Source: Streptomyces sp. DG2A-72 (GTDB lineage Bacteria; Actinomycetota; Actinomycetes; Streptomycetales; Streptomycetaceae). From it: a DNA stretch of 64,000 nt. The notes below the pieces were generated by a model that made no database searches, was not told where the DNA came from, and saw only the letters and a program-made list of their open reading frames with translations. Below are positions 17,565-25,815 of the stretch, piece by piece. A program made the translations under genes and the position numbers. The stretch is from positions 9,696,001 to 9,760,000 of the forward strand of contig NZ_JASTLC010000001.1 in the NCBI RefSeq assembly GCF_030499575.1. Direction: 5' to 3'. Position 1 is the first letter of the stretch; each line of letters opens with the position of its first letter.

Positions 17565-18730
17565 GCGGGGTCCTGGATGAGGTCGGCGGGGCCCAATGTG
17601 GCGGGCGTGGCGTGTCCGGACAGGGCGAGTGTCAGGTCGAACTCGGCGAGCAGACAGCGGATCACATGCTCGACGCCCGCCTGTCCGTCGAGGCCGAGCC
17701 CGTAGACGTACGGCCGTCCGACCAGCACCGCCCGCGCGCCGAGCGCGAGCGCCTTGAAGACGTCGTCTCCGGTGCGCACCCCGCTGTCGAAGAGGACGGT
17801 CAGCCGGTCGCCGACGGCCTCGGCGACCCGGGGCAGCGCGTCGGCCGCAGCGACGGAACCGGCGACTTGGCGCCCGCCGTGGTTGGACACCACCACCCCG
17901 TCCATCCCGGCGTCGGCGGCGAGCCGGGCGTCGTCGGGATGCAGGATGCCCTTGAGGACGATCGGGCCGTCCCAGTTCTCCCGCAGGAACGCCAGGTCCG
18001 GCCAGGTCTTGCCGGGATCCGCGAACATACCGACGAAGTGCATCACCGCGGCGTTCGGATCCTCGTGCGCCGGCTTGGCCAGGCCCGCCTGGAACGCCGG
18101 GTCCGAGAAGTAGTTGGCGGTGCCCACGCCGTGCAGGAACGGCAGATACGCCTGGTCGAGGTCGCGGGGCCGCCACGCCAGCATCGGCGTGTCCAGCGTG
18201 ACGACCAGCGCCGAGAACCCGCTCGCCTTGGCCCGGTTCAGGAAACTCCGGGTCACCTCGCGGTCCTTGGCCCAGTACAGCTGGAACCAGCGCTCGGCGT
18301 CGCCCATCGCCTCGGCGACCTGCTCGATCGGCGTACTCGACGCGGACGACAGGATGTACGGCACGCCCTGCGCGGCGGCGGCACGGGCAGCGGCCGGCTC
18401 CGCGTCCGGGTGCATGATCGACAGCACGCCGACCGGCGCCAGCGCCACCGGGGCGGGCAGCGCGCGCCCCAGCACCTCGACCGACAGATCCCGCTCGTGC
18501 ACGTCCCGCAGCATGCGCGGCACGATCCGGCGGCGCTCCAGGGCGGCACGGTTGGCACGGGCCGTGCTCCCGTCGCCGGCGCTGCCCGCCACATAGCCGA
18601 CAGGGCCGGGGCCGAGCCGCTGCTCGGTCAGCTCCTCCAGCCGGGTCAGATCGGTGGGCAGCCGGGGTACGGCGCCCGACATGCCGTTGAGGTAGATCTC
18701 GTACTGGAAATCGGCCCACTGACCAGCCAC
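17561..18730 (-). CDS. FMN-dependent alpha-hydroxy-acid oxidase (lactate oxidase-like)
   Basis: This 389-residue TIM-barrel flavoenzyme shows PVALAPVG and SSASSTPIEQV early, YWAKDREV, VLKGILHPDDA with the FMN-binding Lys, the catalytic His and substrate Arg in SNHGGRQVAGS, and FDSGVRTGDD and GRPYVYGLG for the FMN phosphate. It oxidises an (S)-2-hydroxy acid such as lactate or mandelate. The first 13 codons (VAGQWADFQYEIY) come from an integrated element: the GTG at 18730 has GGAGGAAG upstream, and the displaced native start survives at 22316-22357. Transcription now probably starts inside the element. Confidence 0.85.
   Translation of the reverse strand: MAGQWADFQYEIYLNGMSGAVPRLPTDLTRLEELTEQRLGPGPVGYVAGSAGDGSTARANRAALERRRIVPRMLRDVHERDLSVEVLGRALPAPVALAPVGVLSIMHPDAEPAAARAAAAQGVPYILSSASSTPIEQVAEAMGDAERWFQLYWAKDREVTRSFLNRAKASGFSALVVTLDTPMLAWRPRDLDQAYLPFLHGVGTANYFSDPAFQAGLAKPAHEDPNAAVMHFVGMFADPGKTWPDLAFLRENWDGPIVLKGILHPDDARLAADAGMDGVVVSNHGGRQVAGSVAAADALPRVAEAVGDRLTVLFDSGVRTGDDVFKALALGARAVLVGRPYVYGLGLDGQAGVEHVIRCLLAEFDLTLALSGHATPATLGPADLIQDPA
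18692..18718. mobile_element. attL of a decayed integrative element
   Basis: GTAGATCTCGTACTGGAA (18692-18709) recurs exactly at 22319-22336, and the match continues for 9 more bases with one mismatch. The repeat lies inside the coding sequence of the hydroxy-acid oxidase. An integrase relic starts 36 bases further on, the usual place for one. I therefore read it as the left attachment site of an element of about 3.6 kb. Confidence 0.8.
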
Positions 18731-18754
18731 TATGCCGCTTCCTCCAGCCCAGAG

Positions 18755-19150
18755 GGAACTATCGGGGCACTCTGTAAGAACCCTAGTCATGGACGGCTTG
18801 GTGTGCCCCAGCGCCCGCTGGACAACCTTCACGCTCTCCCCGTGGGCGATCAGCAGGCTGGCGTAGAAGTGCGGCACGCGTGTATCCCCGTCCGATCGGG
18901 AACCTTCAACCCCGCACCATCCTCGGCAAGTTGGGTGTTCGCCCGCTTCATAGTGTTGAGCCACAGGTCACGCCACGAACCGCGCCGGACCGGCTGGTTG
19001 TTCCCTGTGAGGAACACCAGGTTCGCCTTGCGCTCTACTGGCTTGCGTGGGTCGGAGTGGTCCCAGATGACCACAGGGGCCACCGGGAACGCTTCCAGGG
19101 GTCTCACCGATGTACGGCTTCCCGCTGTCCAGCTCCTACAGCTGCTGCCG
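18755..19150 (-). pseudogene. Tyrosine recombinase (integrase) C-terminal relic
   Basis: Two adjacent frames carry the end of a phage-type integrase. The upstream frame (about 18880-19107) reads LVFLTGNNQPVRRGSWRDLW and ends at the HxxR region. The next frame (18755-18871) gives HFYASLLIAHGESVKVV and ALGHTKPSMT, the conserved helix with the catalytic His region. A frameshift therefore sits in the active site, and the Tyr-containing end is altered (TRVLTECPDSS where family members have a TYSHLWPDS-like end). Weak similarity (ELDSGKPYIGETP) extends to about 19150. The catalytic N-terminal parts are gone, so the element cannot move by itself. Confidence 0.75.
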
Positions 19151-19300
19151 GACGGGGCGATTTAACGACAACCGAGAGCTCGTCTGGACAGAAACTCCAG
19201 CTGGAGCCGTGCCTGAGCAGGAGGAAGAGGCGCATCATGGGGCCTTTTCCTCGTGGCTCCGGCGAGGCTTACAGGCACAGCGTCTTCTGGGGGTGGGTTC

Positions 19301-19891
19301 CTACTTCCCCGCGGTGGCAGCGAACCGTTTGAGACCGCGCCACAGTTCGGTGTCGGCGGCATCACGCCCTATGAGCACGACCTGCCAGGCCGCGGATGCC
19401 TCGGCTAGCGCTGATCGCGACAGCTGACCACCAAACCACCGCCGCAAGTCACGGGTGTGCATGTCCCGACCGATGGGAGCATCGAAGCGGCGGTCGCGGA
19501 ACCAGGTGACGTCGTAGCCAGCCCTGACGCGTTTCCGGTGCCAGGTAAGGCGAGGGATGGCGGACTGCTCATAGAGGTGCACATCAGTGAAGGCTGAGTT
19601 GAGGCGGGGAAGGTCCTTGTCAGCGAGCAAAGCCCATACGGCCGGATGACGCCAGCGAACGGGAACGCCGTCGCCATCCCTCTCGTCCAGGCCAGTCTGT
19701 GCGACGAGGGTGACCATGCCGCAGCGGTTGATGGCGACAAGGAGATCGATGATCTCAGCGGGTCCGAGATCGAGGGCGCCGTCAGGATGACCCGGGTGGT
19801 AGTCGAGACGACCGGCAAGCCAATCGCCGGTGAGCCTTCCGAGATCAGCAAGGGAGAGTGCGGCTTGCCAGGGCGTATTGTCCGCGGACAT
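19301..19891 (-). CDS. DUF6919-like hypothetical protein
   Basis: This 196-residue protein begins with TPWQAALSLADLGRLTGDWLAG, and has LLVAINRCGMVTLVAQTGLDE, which resemble a Streptomyces family I know as DUF6919, often found on mobile elements. No catalytic motif is visible. I chose the ATG at 19891 because GAAGGG lies 5 bases upstream; a GTG two codons earlier is possible. It sits inside the integrative element with lower GC than the flanking chromosome. Function is unknown. Confidence 0.6.
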   Translation of the reverse strand: MSADNTPWQAALSLADLGRLTGDWLAGRLDYHPGHPDGALDLGPAEIIDLLVAINRCGMVTLVAQTGLDERDGDGVPVRWRHPAVWALLADKDLPRLNSAFTDVHLYEQSAIPRLTWHRKRVRAGYDVTWFRDRRFDAPIGRDMHTRDLRRWFGGQLSRSALAEASAAWQVVLIGRDAADTELWRGLKRFAATAGK

Positions 19892-20003
19892 GGTCACCCT
19901 TCGATCGCGGTGAGGACGACAGCAGCAGTCACTTCCATATCACCGACAACCTACCGACGCCCGACGGGACCGGTCCCGGCCCAGCGCCAATATTCTCCGT
20001 GAC

Positions 20004-20378
20004 ATGCCTTCAGGTGAGATGCACAGACCACCGGCGCCGATCATCGCAGCGGTTGCCCTCAACGGGTTGCTGGCCGCCTTCCCGCTCGTCGTGGCGATCT
20101 TGTTTGTCACAGGCGGAGAACCGGCCGGTGCCGTGGTTGCCCTCTTCGCTCTCCTACCTGGCCTGGCGGCCTACGGACTGTGGCAAGGCAACCGCGGCGC
20201 CCGGGTCGTGGCGATTGGCGAGGGCGTAGTGATTGGCTTGCTAGGGCTCCGCGCCGCTGACGTGGCTGGGCTGGGCGCGTTGCTGTTCGGGGCGGTGGTC
20301 ATTGTGCTGCTTGCAGGAACGGACACATCTCGCGCGTGGTTTACCCCAGGCCCTTCCTCCGATGAAGAACTGATTTAG
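20004..20378 (+). CDS. Small multipass membrane protein
   Basis: This 124-residue protein has about four hydrophobic helices (residues 12-34, 37-57, 63-84 and 87-105) and an acidic C-terminus. No family is recognised. The ATG has no Shine-Dalgarno sequence, but TATTCT lies at 19991-19996, at the distance expected if the transcript starts at the ATG itself, so a leaderless mRNA is likely. It belongs to the integrative element. Confidence 0.55.
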   Translation: MPSGEMHRPPAPIIAAVALNGLLAAFPLVVAILFVTGGEPAGAVVALFALLPGLAAYGLWQGNRGARVVAIGEGVVIGLLGLRAADVAGLGALLFGAVVIVLLAGTDTSRAWFTPGPSSDEELI

Positions 20379-20588
20379 TCGGCGCGCTCCGGCTGCGCGG
20401 ATACGGGGCGGGTCTCGGCGTAGCCGCGAATCCACGCGGTACGCAGCGTTGACGTGCTCGGGTACGGGCATGACTTCGGCGGGTCTCCCCGCTCGCCTGG
20501 CTGGGGATCCGGCGCGGATTCAACTGAGTAACGTACAGACCCGTACGGGGAAGTTGAGTGACGGGCGCCCAAGCGGAGGTATGGATAG

Positions 20589-20870
20589 ATGGGGATATGG
20601 TGGAGATTCATTGGAAGACCTCTTCTTGAGCGTTGCCCAAGGTGCAAAAGAAGGAGGCAGATTGGCAGTTATCGGGAGCGGGTTGTCATCCGCGAGGAAC
20701 GTCGTTCTGACGGCCTCTATCGGACCTCCAAGATGGTCACCTTCTACAGCTGTGGAAAGTGCGGGGAATCCTTCGACAAGTACGGCGATCCGAGGGAGAA
20801 GAGGCACTACTGGCTGGACAGCGCGGGAAATCCTATGCGGCATCCGTGGGGGAACGATGATGACCGGTAG
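20589..20870 (+). CDS. Small zinc-ribbon protein
   Basis: This 93-residue protein has two CxxC pairs, CPRC near residue 16 and CGKC near residue 55, separated by a charged segment that would form the beta strands of a zinc ribbon. GGAGG lies 9 bases before the ATG. Base composition is visibly lower in GC than in the core genes, as for its neighbours on the element. No specific function is assigned. Confidence 0.5.
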   Translation: MGIWWRFIGRPLLERCPRCKRRRQIGSYRERVVIREERRSDGLYRTSKMVTFYSCGKCGESFDKYGDPREKRHYWLDSAGNPMRHPWGNDDDR

Positions 20871-21039
20871 TTGGTTGAACCGGCAGTACTCAGGTTGAAT
20901 CCGCGTTGTCCGGTGTCTCGATCAGGCTATTGAGGCTTCAGGCCCGTGGGTGGCAGGCAGCCGGTGATCAGGCGGTACTGGATCTTCTTGAGCTTCCGCT
21001 TGATGACCTGGGTACGCCAGGTCGGCGGGGCGAAGTCGG

Positions 21040-21250
21040 CCAGGCCCGCTCGGGCTCCACATCTAACAACCGGGCACCAGCAGCGGCGAGATGAGCCGCT
21101 TCCTGGTCGGCGGCCCACTCTGCGATCGCCAGGAACGTAGTGGCGCCGGTCAGGACCGCACCCGCCGCGAGCACGAGGACGTACGGAAGCGGATGTCGTC
21201 TCCCGCGGCGTTCACGCGGGTCGCGGATCCGGGCGAACACCCGGTTTATG
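21040..21250 (-). pseudogene. ISAs1-type transposase N-terminal relic
   Basis: The translation DPRERRGRRHPLPYVLVLAA followed by VLTGATTFLAIAEWAAD is characteristic of the N-terminal (H-repeat-associated) domain of ISAs1-family transposases. The DDE catalytic domain is absent, and the frame runs out into unrelated residues after LLDVEPERA. No flanking inverted repeats are recognisable. It is a fragment of an insertion sequence inside the integrative element. Confidence 0.7.
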
Positions 21251-21265
21251 GGTAGAGCAACAGCA

Positions 21266-21904
21266 CTACTCCACTGGAACGCCTCGGCCCCATAGCTCTT
21301 CGGCATGCTCGGCGAATCGGTCAGGGGAGTCGTGCCCGACGAGGCGAGCCAGGTGCGGTGTCACCAGCGCCTCAGAGTCGATCCGGAACACAGACAGACT
21401 CACGTGATTCACCGCGTCCCCTGAGGCGCTGTATCGGGCTTCCAGGCCGTCTAGCGGGCCAAGCTTGGCCAGTTCCCCCAGGGTGATGCGGATGCGTGTC
21501 GAGACAGTCAGGATCGCGTCCTCGATGACCTCCCGCTGGCGGGTGACCTCACCTTCGGGGTCCCCCAGGAGGAACCGGACCCTTACACCGGCCTCGGTCT
21601 TCCGGCGCACCGTGTCGGCGAACGCCGGTACCTGAGTCCACAGGAAGTAGTTGGTAAAACCGGCGAAGAACAGTTCGTCTGTGGCTCCGCTGATCAGGTC
21701 GGCCCACACGGTCGACGGGCAGGCGGACCGGTAGGGGTAGCTGTGGATGATCTCTCGGTCGTTGCCGGTCTTGATCCGGTCCCTGACTGTCTGCGGCCAC
21801 AACATGTTCTCGTCCACTCCCAACGCGCGGGCAGCGTCCTGGCGGTCCCTGGCGTGCGGTGTCAGATCCGCAAGCTGCCGTGGGGTCAGTCCAGCGTCGT
21901 CCAT
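21266..21904 (-). CDS. XRE/DUF5919-type regulator lacking its recognition helix
   Basis: The 212-residue protein has a C-terminal phospholipase-D-like domain of the DUF5919 type (SYPYRSACPSTVWADLI, RFLLGDPEGE) found in many Streptomyces XRE regulators. The N-terminus starts MDDAGLTPRQLADL and jumps directly to TPHARDRQDAARALG. Family members have about 17-20 residues between these points, which include the DNA recognition helix and a Trp-containing turn. The loss is in frame, so a protein can still be made, but it should not bind DNA in the normal way. The start is uncertain, as no ribosome-binding site is clear. Confidence 0.6.
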   Translation of the reverse strand: MDDAGLTPRQLADLTPHARDRQDAARALGVDENMLWPQTVRDRIKTGNDREIIHSYPYRSACPSTVWADLISGATDELFFAGFTNYFLWTQVPAFADTVRRKTEAGVRVRFLLGDPEGEVTRQREVIEDAILTVSTRIRITLGELAKLGPLDGLEARYSASGDAVNHVSLSVFRIDSEALVTPHLARLVGHDSPDRFAEHAEELWGRGVPVE

Positions 21905-22041
21905 GGCCGAACGGAGCCCTGCGTTCGAGTCAACCCCCTGCCATGGACGTTTGAGACTTCTTCGAGCCTAGCGGGCGGACGTCTCAACTGTCCCCCTCTG
22001 CTGGGGAGATACGTCCTTGAGGGCGGCTGAGGATCCCCGGT

Positions 22042-22233
22042 ATGACGCCGCAGCAGAGATACCCCGACCCGATTCGTGTGGAGCTGCCGGTGGGGTTCGA
22101 GGCGTGGCTACTCGACTGCGTCCCCGTCCCCGGCTGCAAGATCTGCAAGGCGAACAAGTACATCGAACGACGGTGGTCCAGCTCCGGCCGACTGGTGGAC
22201 TTCTGTGCAACTCTGCCAGTGCAGACCCCGTGA
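22042..22233 (+). CDS. Small Cys-containing element-end protein
   Basis: This 63-residue ORF starts with an ATG preceded by GAGGA at 9 bases. It contains GCKICKANK, a CxxC motif of a kind I recall in small proteins of Streptomyces mobile elements. It ends 86 bases before the right attachment site. It may be truncated, and coding status is uncertain. Confidence 0.4.
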   Translation: MTPQQRYPDPIRVELPVGFEAWLLDCVPVPGCKICKANKYIERRWSSSGRLVDFCATLPVQTP

Positions 22234-22315
22234 TCTCGCATGATCACCGGTTATCTGTCTTTGCAGCTCACAGGGGGTGCGAGGGGCTGAGTCCCAGGTC
22301 AGAGCCACCCCGAGA

Positions 22316-22357
22316 TCAGTAGATCTCGTACTGGAAGTCGGCCCAGTGCTCGGCCAT
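22316..22357 (-). pseudogene. Displaced native 5' end of the hydroxy-acid oxidase gene
   Basis: ATG at 22357 encodes MAEHWADFQYEIY followed directly by a stop at 22316-22318. These residues are the expected start of the oxidase now encoded at 17561-18730, whose current first residues are VAGQWADFQYEIY. The fragment was separated from its gene by the integrative element, about 3.6 kb away. Confidence 0.8.
22319..22345. mobile_element. attR of the decayed integrative element
   Basis: This repeats 18692-18718 (26 of 27 bases, the first 18 identical). To its right lies chromosomal sequence with the original oxidase start; to its left lies element DNA. Together with attL it bounds the segment 18719-22318. 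Confidence 0.8.
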
Positions 22358-22434
22358 CTCCTACATCCCGCCTCTCGTCGCTGAGAACGCGCGCAGTACG
22401 CAGACCATACCGACCGGTAGGCAGGACGGGACGA

Positions 22435-23130
22435 TCAGGGCCGGGTCGCCGACTCGTGCAGGACGCGGGCGAGTTCGCGCGGCTGGGAGAGCATCGGCCA
22501 GTGGCCGGTGTCCATCCGCACCAGTTCCCAGCGGTTGCTCTTGAGCGCCTCGGCCACCGCGTCCATCGGTTCTTCGCCGTCGAGCAGGCATTTGATGTAC
22601 GTCGCCGGCAGCTCGGCGATCGGGCGCTTCAGGACGGCCGGTTCGGTCAGGGTCGCGCCCGGGTGCGGGGTCTGGCCGGCCACTGTGCGGGCGATCTGCT
22701 CGTCCGTCAGGCCCTGGCCCGCGTAGTAGTCGGCACCCACCGACGGCCAGAAGCCGTCGTGCGCGGCGATCTCCTGGCGTATGTGCTCGCTCGGCCAGCC
22801 CGACAGGAAGCTCTCCCCGTCGACCGGGACATTGGAGTCGACGAACACCACACGGGCCAGCCGGTCGCCGATGCGCTCGGCGGCCTGCCCCACCGGGATT
22901 CCCGCGTAGCTGTGCCCGACCAGGACGACATCCCGCAGATCGAGGCGCTCGACCTCCGTGACGACGTCCTGGACGTGGGTCTGCTGCCCCGCTGGGACAC
23001 CTTGCTTCTCCGCGAGGCCGGTCAGGGTCAGCGCATGCACCTCATGACCGGCCGCGCGCAGCTCGGCCGCCACCTCGTCCCACGCCCACGCTCCGAGCCG
23101 GGCTCCCGCCACCAACACGAATTGAGTCAT
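22435..23130 (-). CDS. Alpha/beta hydrolase (esterase-like)
   Basis: This 231-residue protein has the nucleophile elbow GHSYAG (Ser near residue 80), an early VLVAGARLGAWAWDEV strand-oxyanion region, and the catalytic His in DTGHWPMLSQP near the C-terminus. It resembles plant-type salicylate esterase or hydroxynitrile lyase-like hydrolases common in Streptomyces. Its ATG overlaps the stop of the permease gene (ATGA), so the two are co-translated; a substrate imported by the permease is a possible link, but this is inference. Confidence 0.8.
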   Translation of the reverse strand: MTQFVLVAGARLGAWAWDEVAAELRAAGHEVHALTLTGLAEKQGVPAGQQTHVQDVVTEVERLDLRDVVLVGHSYAGIPVGQAAERIGDRLARVVFVDSNVPVDGESFLSGWPSEHIRQEIAAHDGFWPSVGADYYAGQGLTDEQIARTVAGQTPHPGATLTEPAVLKRPIAELPATYIKCLLDGEEPMDAVAEALKSNRWELVRMDTGHWPMLSQPRELARVLHESATRP

Positions 23131-24728
23131 GCCCGCAACGTAGTCGAGGGGTCTGACAACGGCGCGTCGCTGTGCGGAGCGTCCGGCCCGGTGATCGGCG
23201 GCACGGGCGTGTCGACCGTCCGCGCGAGCCGCGCACCCTCGGGCCCGTACACCGCGCGTGGCTCCGGGAACAGCCGCAGCAGCGTCAGGAACAGCACCGC
23301 GGCCACGACCAGGGCCAGCGGCAGGCTGATGTCGACGCCGTTCGCCAGATCGCCGAGCGGGCCGACGAACTGGCCCGGGATGTTGGTGAACAGCACGCCG
23401 AGCAGCGCGGAGACCCACCAGGCGGTCATGCCCCGCCAGTTCCAGCCGTGCGCGAACCAGTAACGGCCGCCGCGCTGGCGGCGGTTGAAGACCTGGAGCG
23501 CGTCCGGGTCGTACCAGCCGCGCCGGGTGTAGAAGCCCAGCATCATCACGACCATCCAGGGTGTGGTGCAGGTGACGATCACGGTGGCGAAGGTCGAGAT
23601 GGACCGCACGAGGTCGAGCCCGAACCGGCCGATGAAGATGAAGGCGATCGACGACGCGCCGACCAGCAGCGTGGCCTGCACCCGGGACAGCCGTGGGAAG
23701 ACGGAGGAGAAGTCCAGCCCGGTGCCGTACAGCGCCGTCGTGCCCGTCGACATGCCGCCGATCAGTGCCAGCAGACAGACCGGCAGGAAGAACCAGCCCG
23801 GCGAGATCGCCAGCAGCCCGCCCACGAAGTCGGGGGCGGCCGGATCGACGTACTCCGGCGCCTTCGTGGCGATGATGCTCGCGGTCGCCAGACCGAAGAC
23901 GAACGGCAGCAGCGTCGCGATCTGCGACAGGAACGCCGCGCCGATCACCCTGCGGCGCGGTGTGCTCGCGGGGATGTAGCGCGACCAGTCGCCCAGGAAC
24001 GCCCCGAACGACACCGGGTTGGACAGCACGATCAAGGCCGCGCCGATGAACGACGGCCAGAACAGCGACTGCGTCGCGGCGTCCGCGGAGTCCGTGAAGA
24101 CACCGGCGTACGAGGGGTCGAAGTCACCGGCGAACGCGATCGCGCCGACCAGGAAGAGCGCGGTCGCCGAGGTCACGGCGACCTTGTTGATGAACAGCAT
24201 GAACCGGAAGCCGTAGACGCAGACCGCGAGGATCAGTCCCGCGAACAGCGCGTACGCGACGACGTACGACGGCGTGGAGCGCTCCAGGCCGAACAGCCGG
24301 TGCGCACCGCCGACCAGGGCGTCGCCGGAGCTCCACACGGAGATCGAGAAGAAGGCGATGGCGGTGAGCAGGGACAGGAACGAGCCGACCACGCGTCCGT
24401 GCACGCCCAGGTGCGCGGAGGACGAGACAGCGTTGTTCGTGCCGTTGACCGGGCCGAACACGGCCATCGGGCACAGGATCAGCGCACCGACGACGACGCC
24501 GAGGAGCGTGGCGGCGAGCCCCTGCCAGAAGGACAGGCCGAACAGGATCGGGAACGCGCCGAGGACACAGGTGGAGAAGGTGTTGGCGCCGCCGAAGGCG
24601 AGCCGGAACAGGTCGAGCGGGGTCGCGGTGCGGTCCGCGTCGGGGATGCGGTCGACGCCGTGGGTCTCGACTTCGGTGAGGGACGGGGGCGTCGTGGGGG
24701 AGGGGGCGGGCTCGGGCTGCGGGGACAA
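23127..24728 (-). CDS. NCS1-family cytosine/purine-type permease
   Basis: This is a membrane transporter of about 12 helices with the family signature LFRLAFGGANTFSTCVLG at the first helix, GPVNGTNNAVSSSAHLGVHGR, and SNPVSFGAFLGDWSRYIP. Members import cytosine, purines, hydantoin or thiamin precursors. The frame is open to an ATG at 24896, but a TTG at 24728 has GGAG six bases upstream and gives 533 residues, closer to family length; I prefer it with moderate certainty. No riboswitch was recognised upstream. It is co-translated with the hydrolase gene. Confidence 0.8.
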   Translation of the reverse strand: MSPQPEPAPSPTTPPSLTEVETHGVDRIPDADRTATPLDLFRLAFGGANTFSTCVLGAFPILFGLSFWQGLAATLLGVVVGALILCPMAVFGPVNGTNNAVSSSAHLGVHGRVVGSFLSLLTAIAFFSISVWSSGDALVGGAHRLFGLERSTPSYVVAYALFAGLILAVCVYGFRFMLFINKVAVTSATALFLVGAIAFAGDFDPSYAGVFTDSADAATQSLFWPSFIGAALIVLSNPVSFGAFLGDWSRYIPASTPRRRVIGAAFLSQIATLLPFVFGLATASIIATKAPEYVDPAAPDFVGGLLAISPGWFFLPVCLLALIGGMSTGTTALYGTGLDFSSVFPRLSRVQATLLVGASSIAFIFIGRFGLDLVRSISTFATVIVTCTTPWMVVMMLGFYTRRGWYDPDALQVFNRRQRGGRYWFAHGWNWRGMTAWWVSALLGVLFTNIPGQFVGPLGDLANGVDISLPLALVVAAVLFLTLLRLFPEPRAVYGPEGARLARTVDTPVPPITGPDAPHSDAPLSDPSTTLRA

Positions 24729-24938
24729 GGGGGCTCCAGCGAGGGGACGGCGGTGGACCGCGTGGGGTGGCGCGGCGGCACGGGGGAGGGGCGGGTGGTC
24801 GCGATCGCTGGGGTGTGTGGCGCGAACGGATGCCGTCCTCTTGGGGTCAGCAGACGGTAAGGCGGTGTGCGTGACGTGCACCAGAGGACGGTTCATCCAT
24901 CTTTCGGGCCATGACTGGACGGTTCCTCCATTGCCTCC

Positions 24939-25490
24939 CTACTCGCCGTCCGCCGGGGTGTCCTCGGGTTCCGTGTCGGGTCCCTGGGCGCGCACCCGCT
25001 GGACGTGTTCCAGGGAGTTGCGGAGTTCGGCGAGCCAGTCGTCGGTGTGGCGCTGGACCAGGCGTACGCACCAGGCGAGGGCGTCGCTGCGGCTGCGGGC
25101 GACGCCGCCGGCGATGAGCGTGTCCAGGACCTGACGTTCGGGCTGGCGCAGCCGGGTCATGACCGGCGCGGCGATATGCGTGAACAGAGTTCGCTCACCG
25201 CCGCACTCCACGCCCCAGGACACCTTCCGGCGGAACCGGTGCTCGGCGTCGCGGGCCACCGCGATCCGGGCCTCGCGGGTGCGCTCCCGGAACTCCTCGA
25301 TCCGGCCCCGCACGGCCGCCTCCCGCTCGGCCGTCGGTGCGTCCGCCGCCAGGCGCGGTTCGGGGATCCGGCCGATCACGGTGATCTCCTCGCGGTCCAC
25401 CGTCACCTCGACCAGCTCTTCGAAGAGGTCGTCGGGCAGTCGGCCGGCGAACCAGCCGCGCAGCTTCTCTCGTTGCTCTGTCGTAATCAT
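24939..25490 (-). CDS. Conserved Streptomyces protein of unknown function
   Basis: This 183-residue soluble protein starts MITTEQREKLRGWFAGRLPD and includes EEITVIGRIPEP and HRFRRKVSWGVECGG. It resembles a conserved actinobacterial family that I cannot name. An internal helix (RQPERQVLDTLIAGGVARSRSDALAW) resembles a ribbon-helix-helix-like DNA-binding or dimerisation segment. The ATG at 25490 directly follows a 14-base palindrome at 25491-25504, which suggests autoregulation or a very short leader. Function is unknown. Confidence 0.6.
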   Translation of the reverse strand: MITTEQREKLRGWFAGRLPDDLFEELVEVTVDREEITVIGRIPEPRLAADAPTAEREAAVRGRIEEFRERTREARIAVARDAEHRFRRKVSWGVECGGERTLFTHIAAPVMTRLRQPERQVLDTLIAGGVARSRSDALAWCVRLVQRHTDDWLAELRNSLEHVQRVRAQGPDTEPEDTPADGE

Positions 25491-25504
25491 GTAATGACGA
25501 TTAC
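25491..25504. promoter_or_regulatory. Palindrome abutting a start codon
   Basis: GTAATGACGATTAC has 5-base arms (GTAAT, ATTAC) around a 4-base centre and touches the ATG of the gene at 24939-25490. It is in AT-rich sequence unlike its surroundings and could be an operator over the promoter of that gene. Confidence 0.35.
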
Positions 25505-25815
25505 TCCGTTCCGACGTGAAGGCAAGGGGCCACGGCGGAGTGCGCCCAGGGCTGAACCGGAATGTTTCAGGACGATTGACGAGCACCGGGAAACCGGCCA
25601 CTCAAGCGCTTTCGGCGATCAAGAGTGGCTTGGTTATGGGCTTGGAACGTTCGAATTCCGTGACTTCACGCCACTGATTCAACACGCAAGGTTACTGAAA
25701 CCCATGCGTCCGATGTGACCTCCGGCGGCGGACTCGGCAGACTCGCGCTCGCCGATCCGGCACCGATCGAGCCGGCTGAGGCACACCCTCTCTTTCGAGC
25801 GGAAGGATGCACACA

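Noticed and set aside
18692..22345. tRNA gene as integration target
   Set aside because: Neither repeat can be folded or read as a tRNA end; both read as the oxidase coding sequence.
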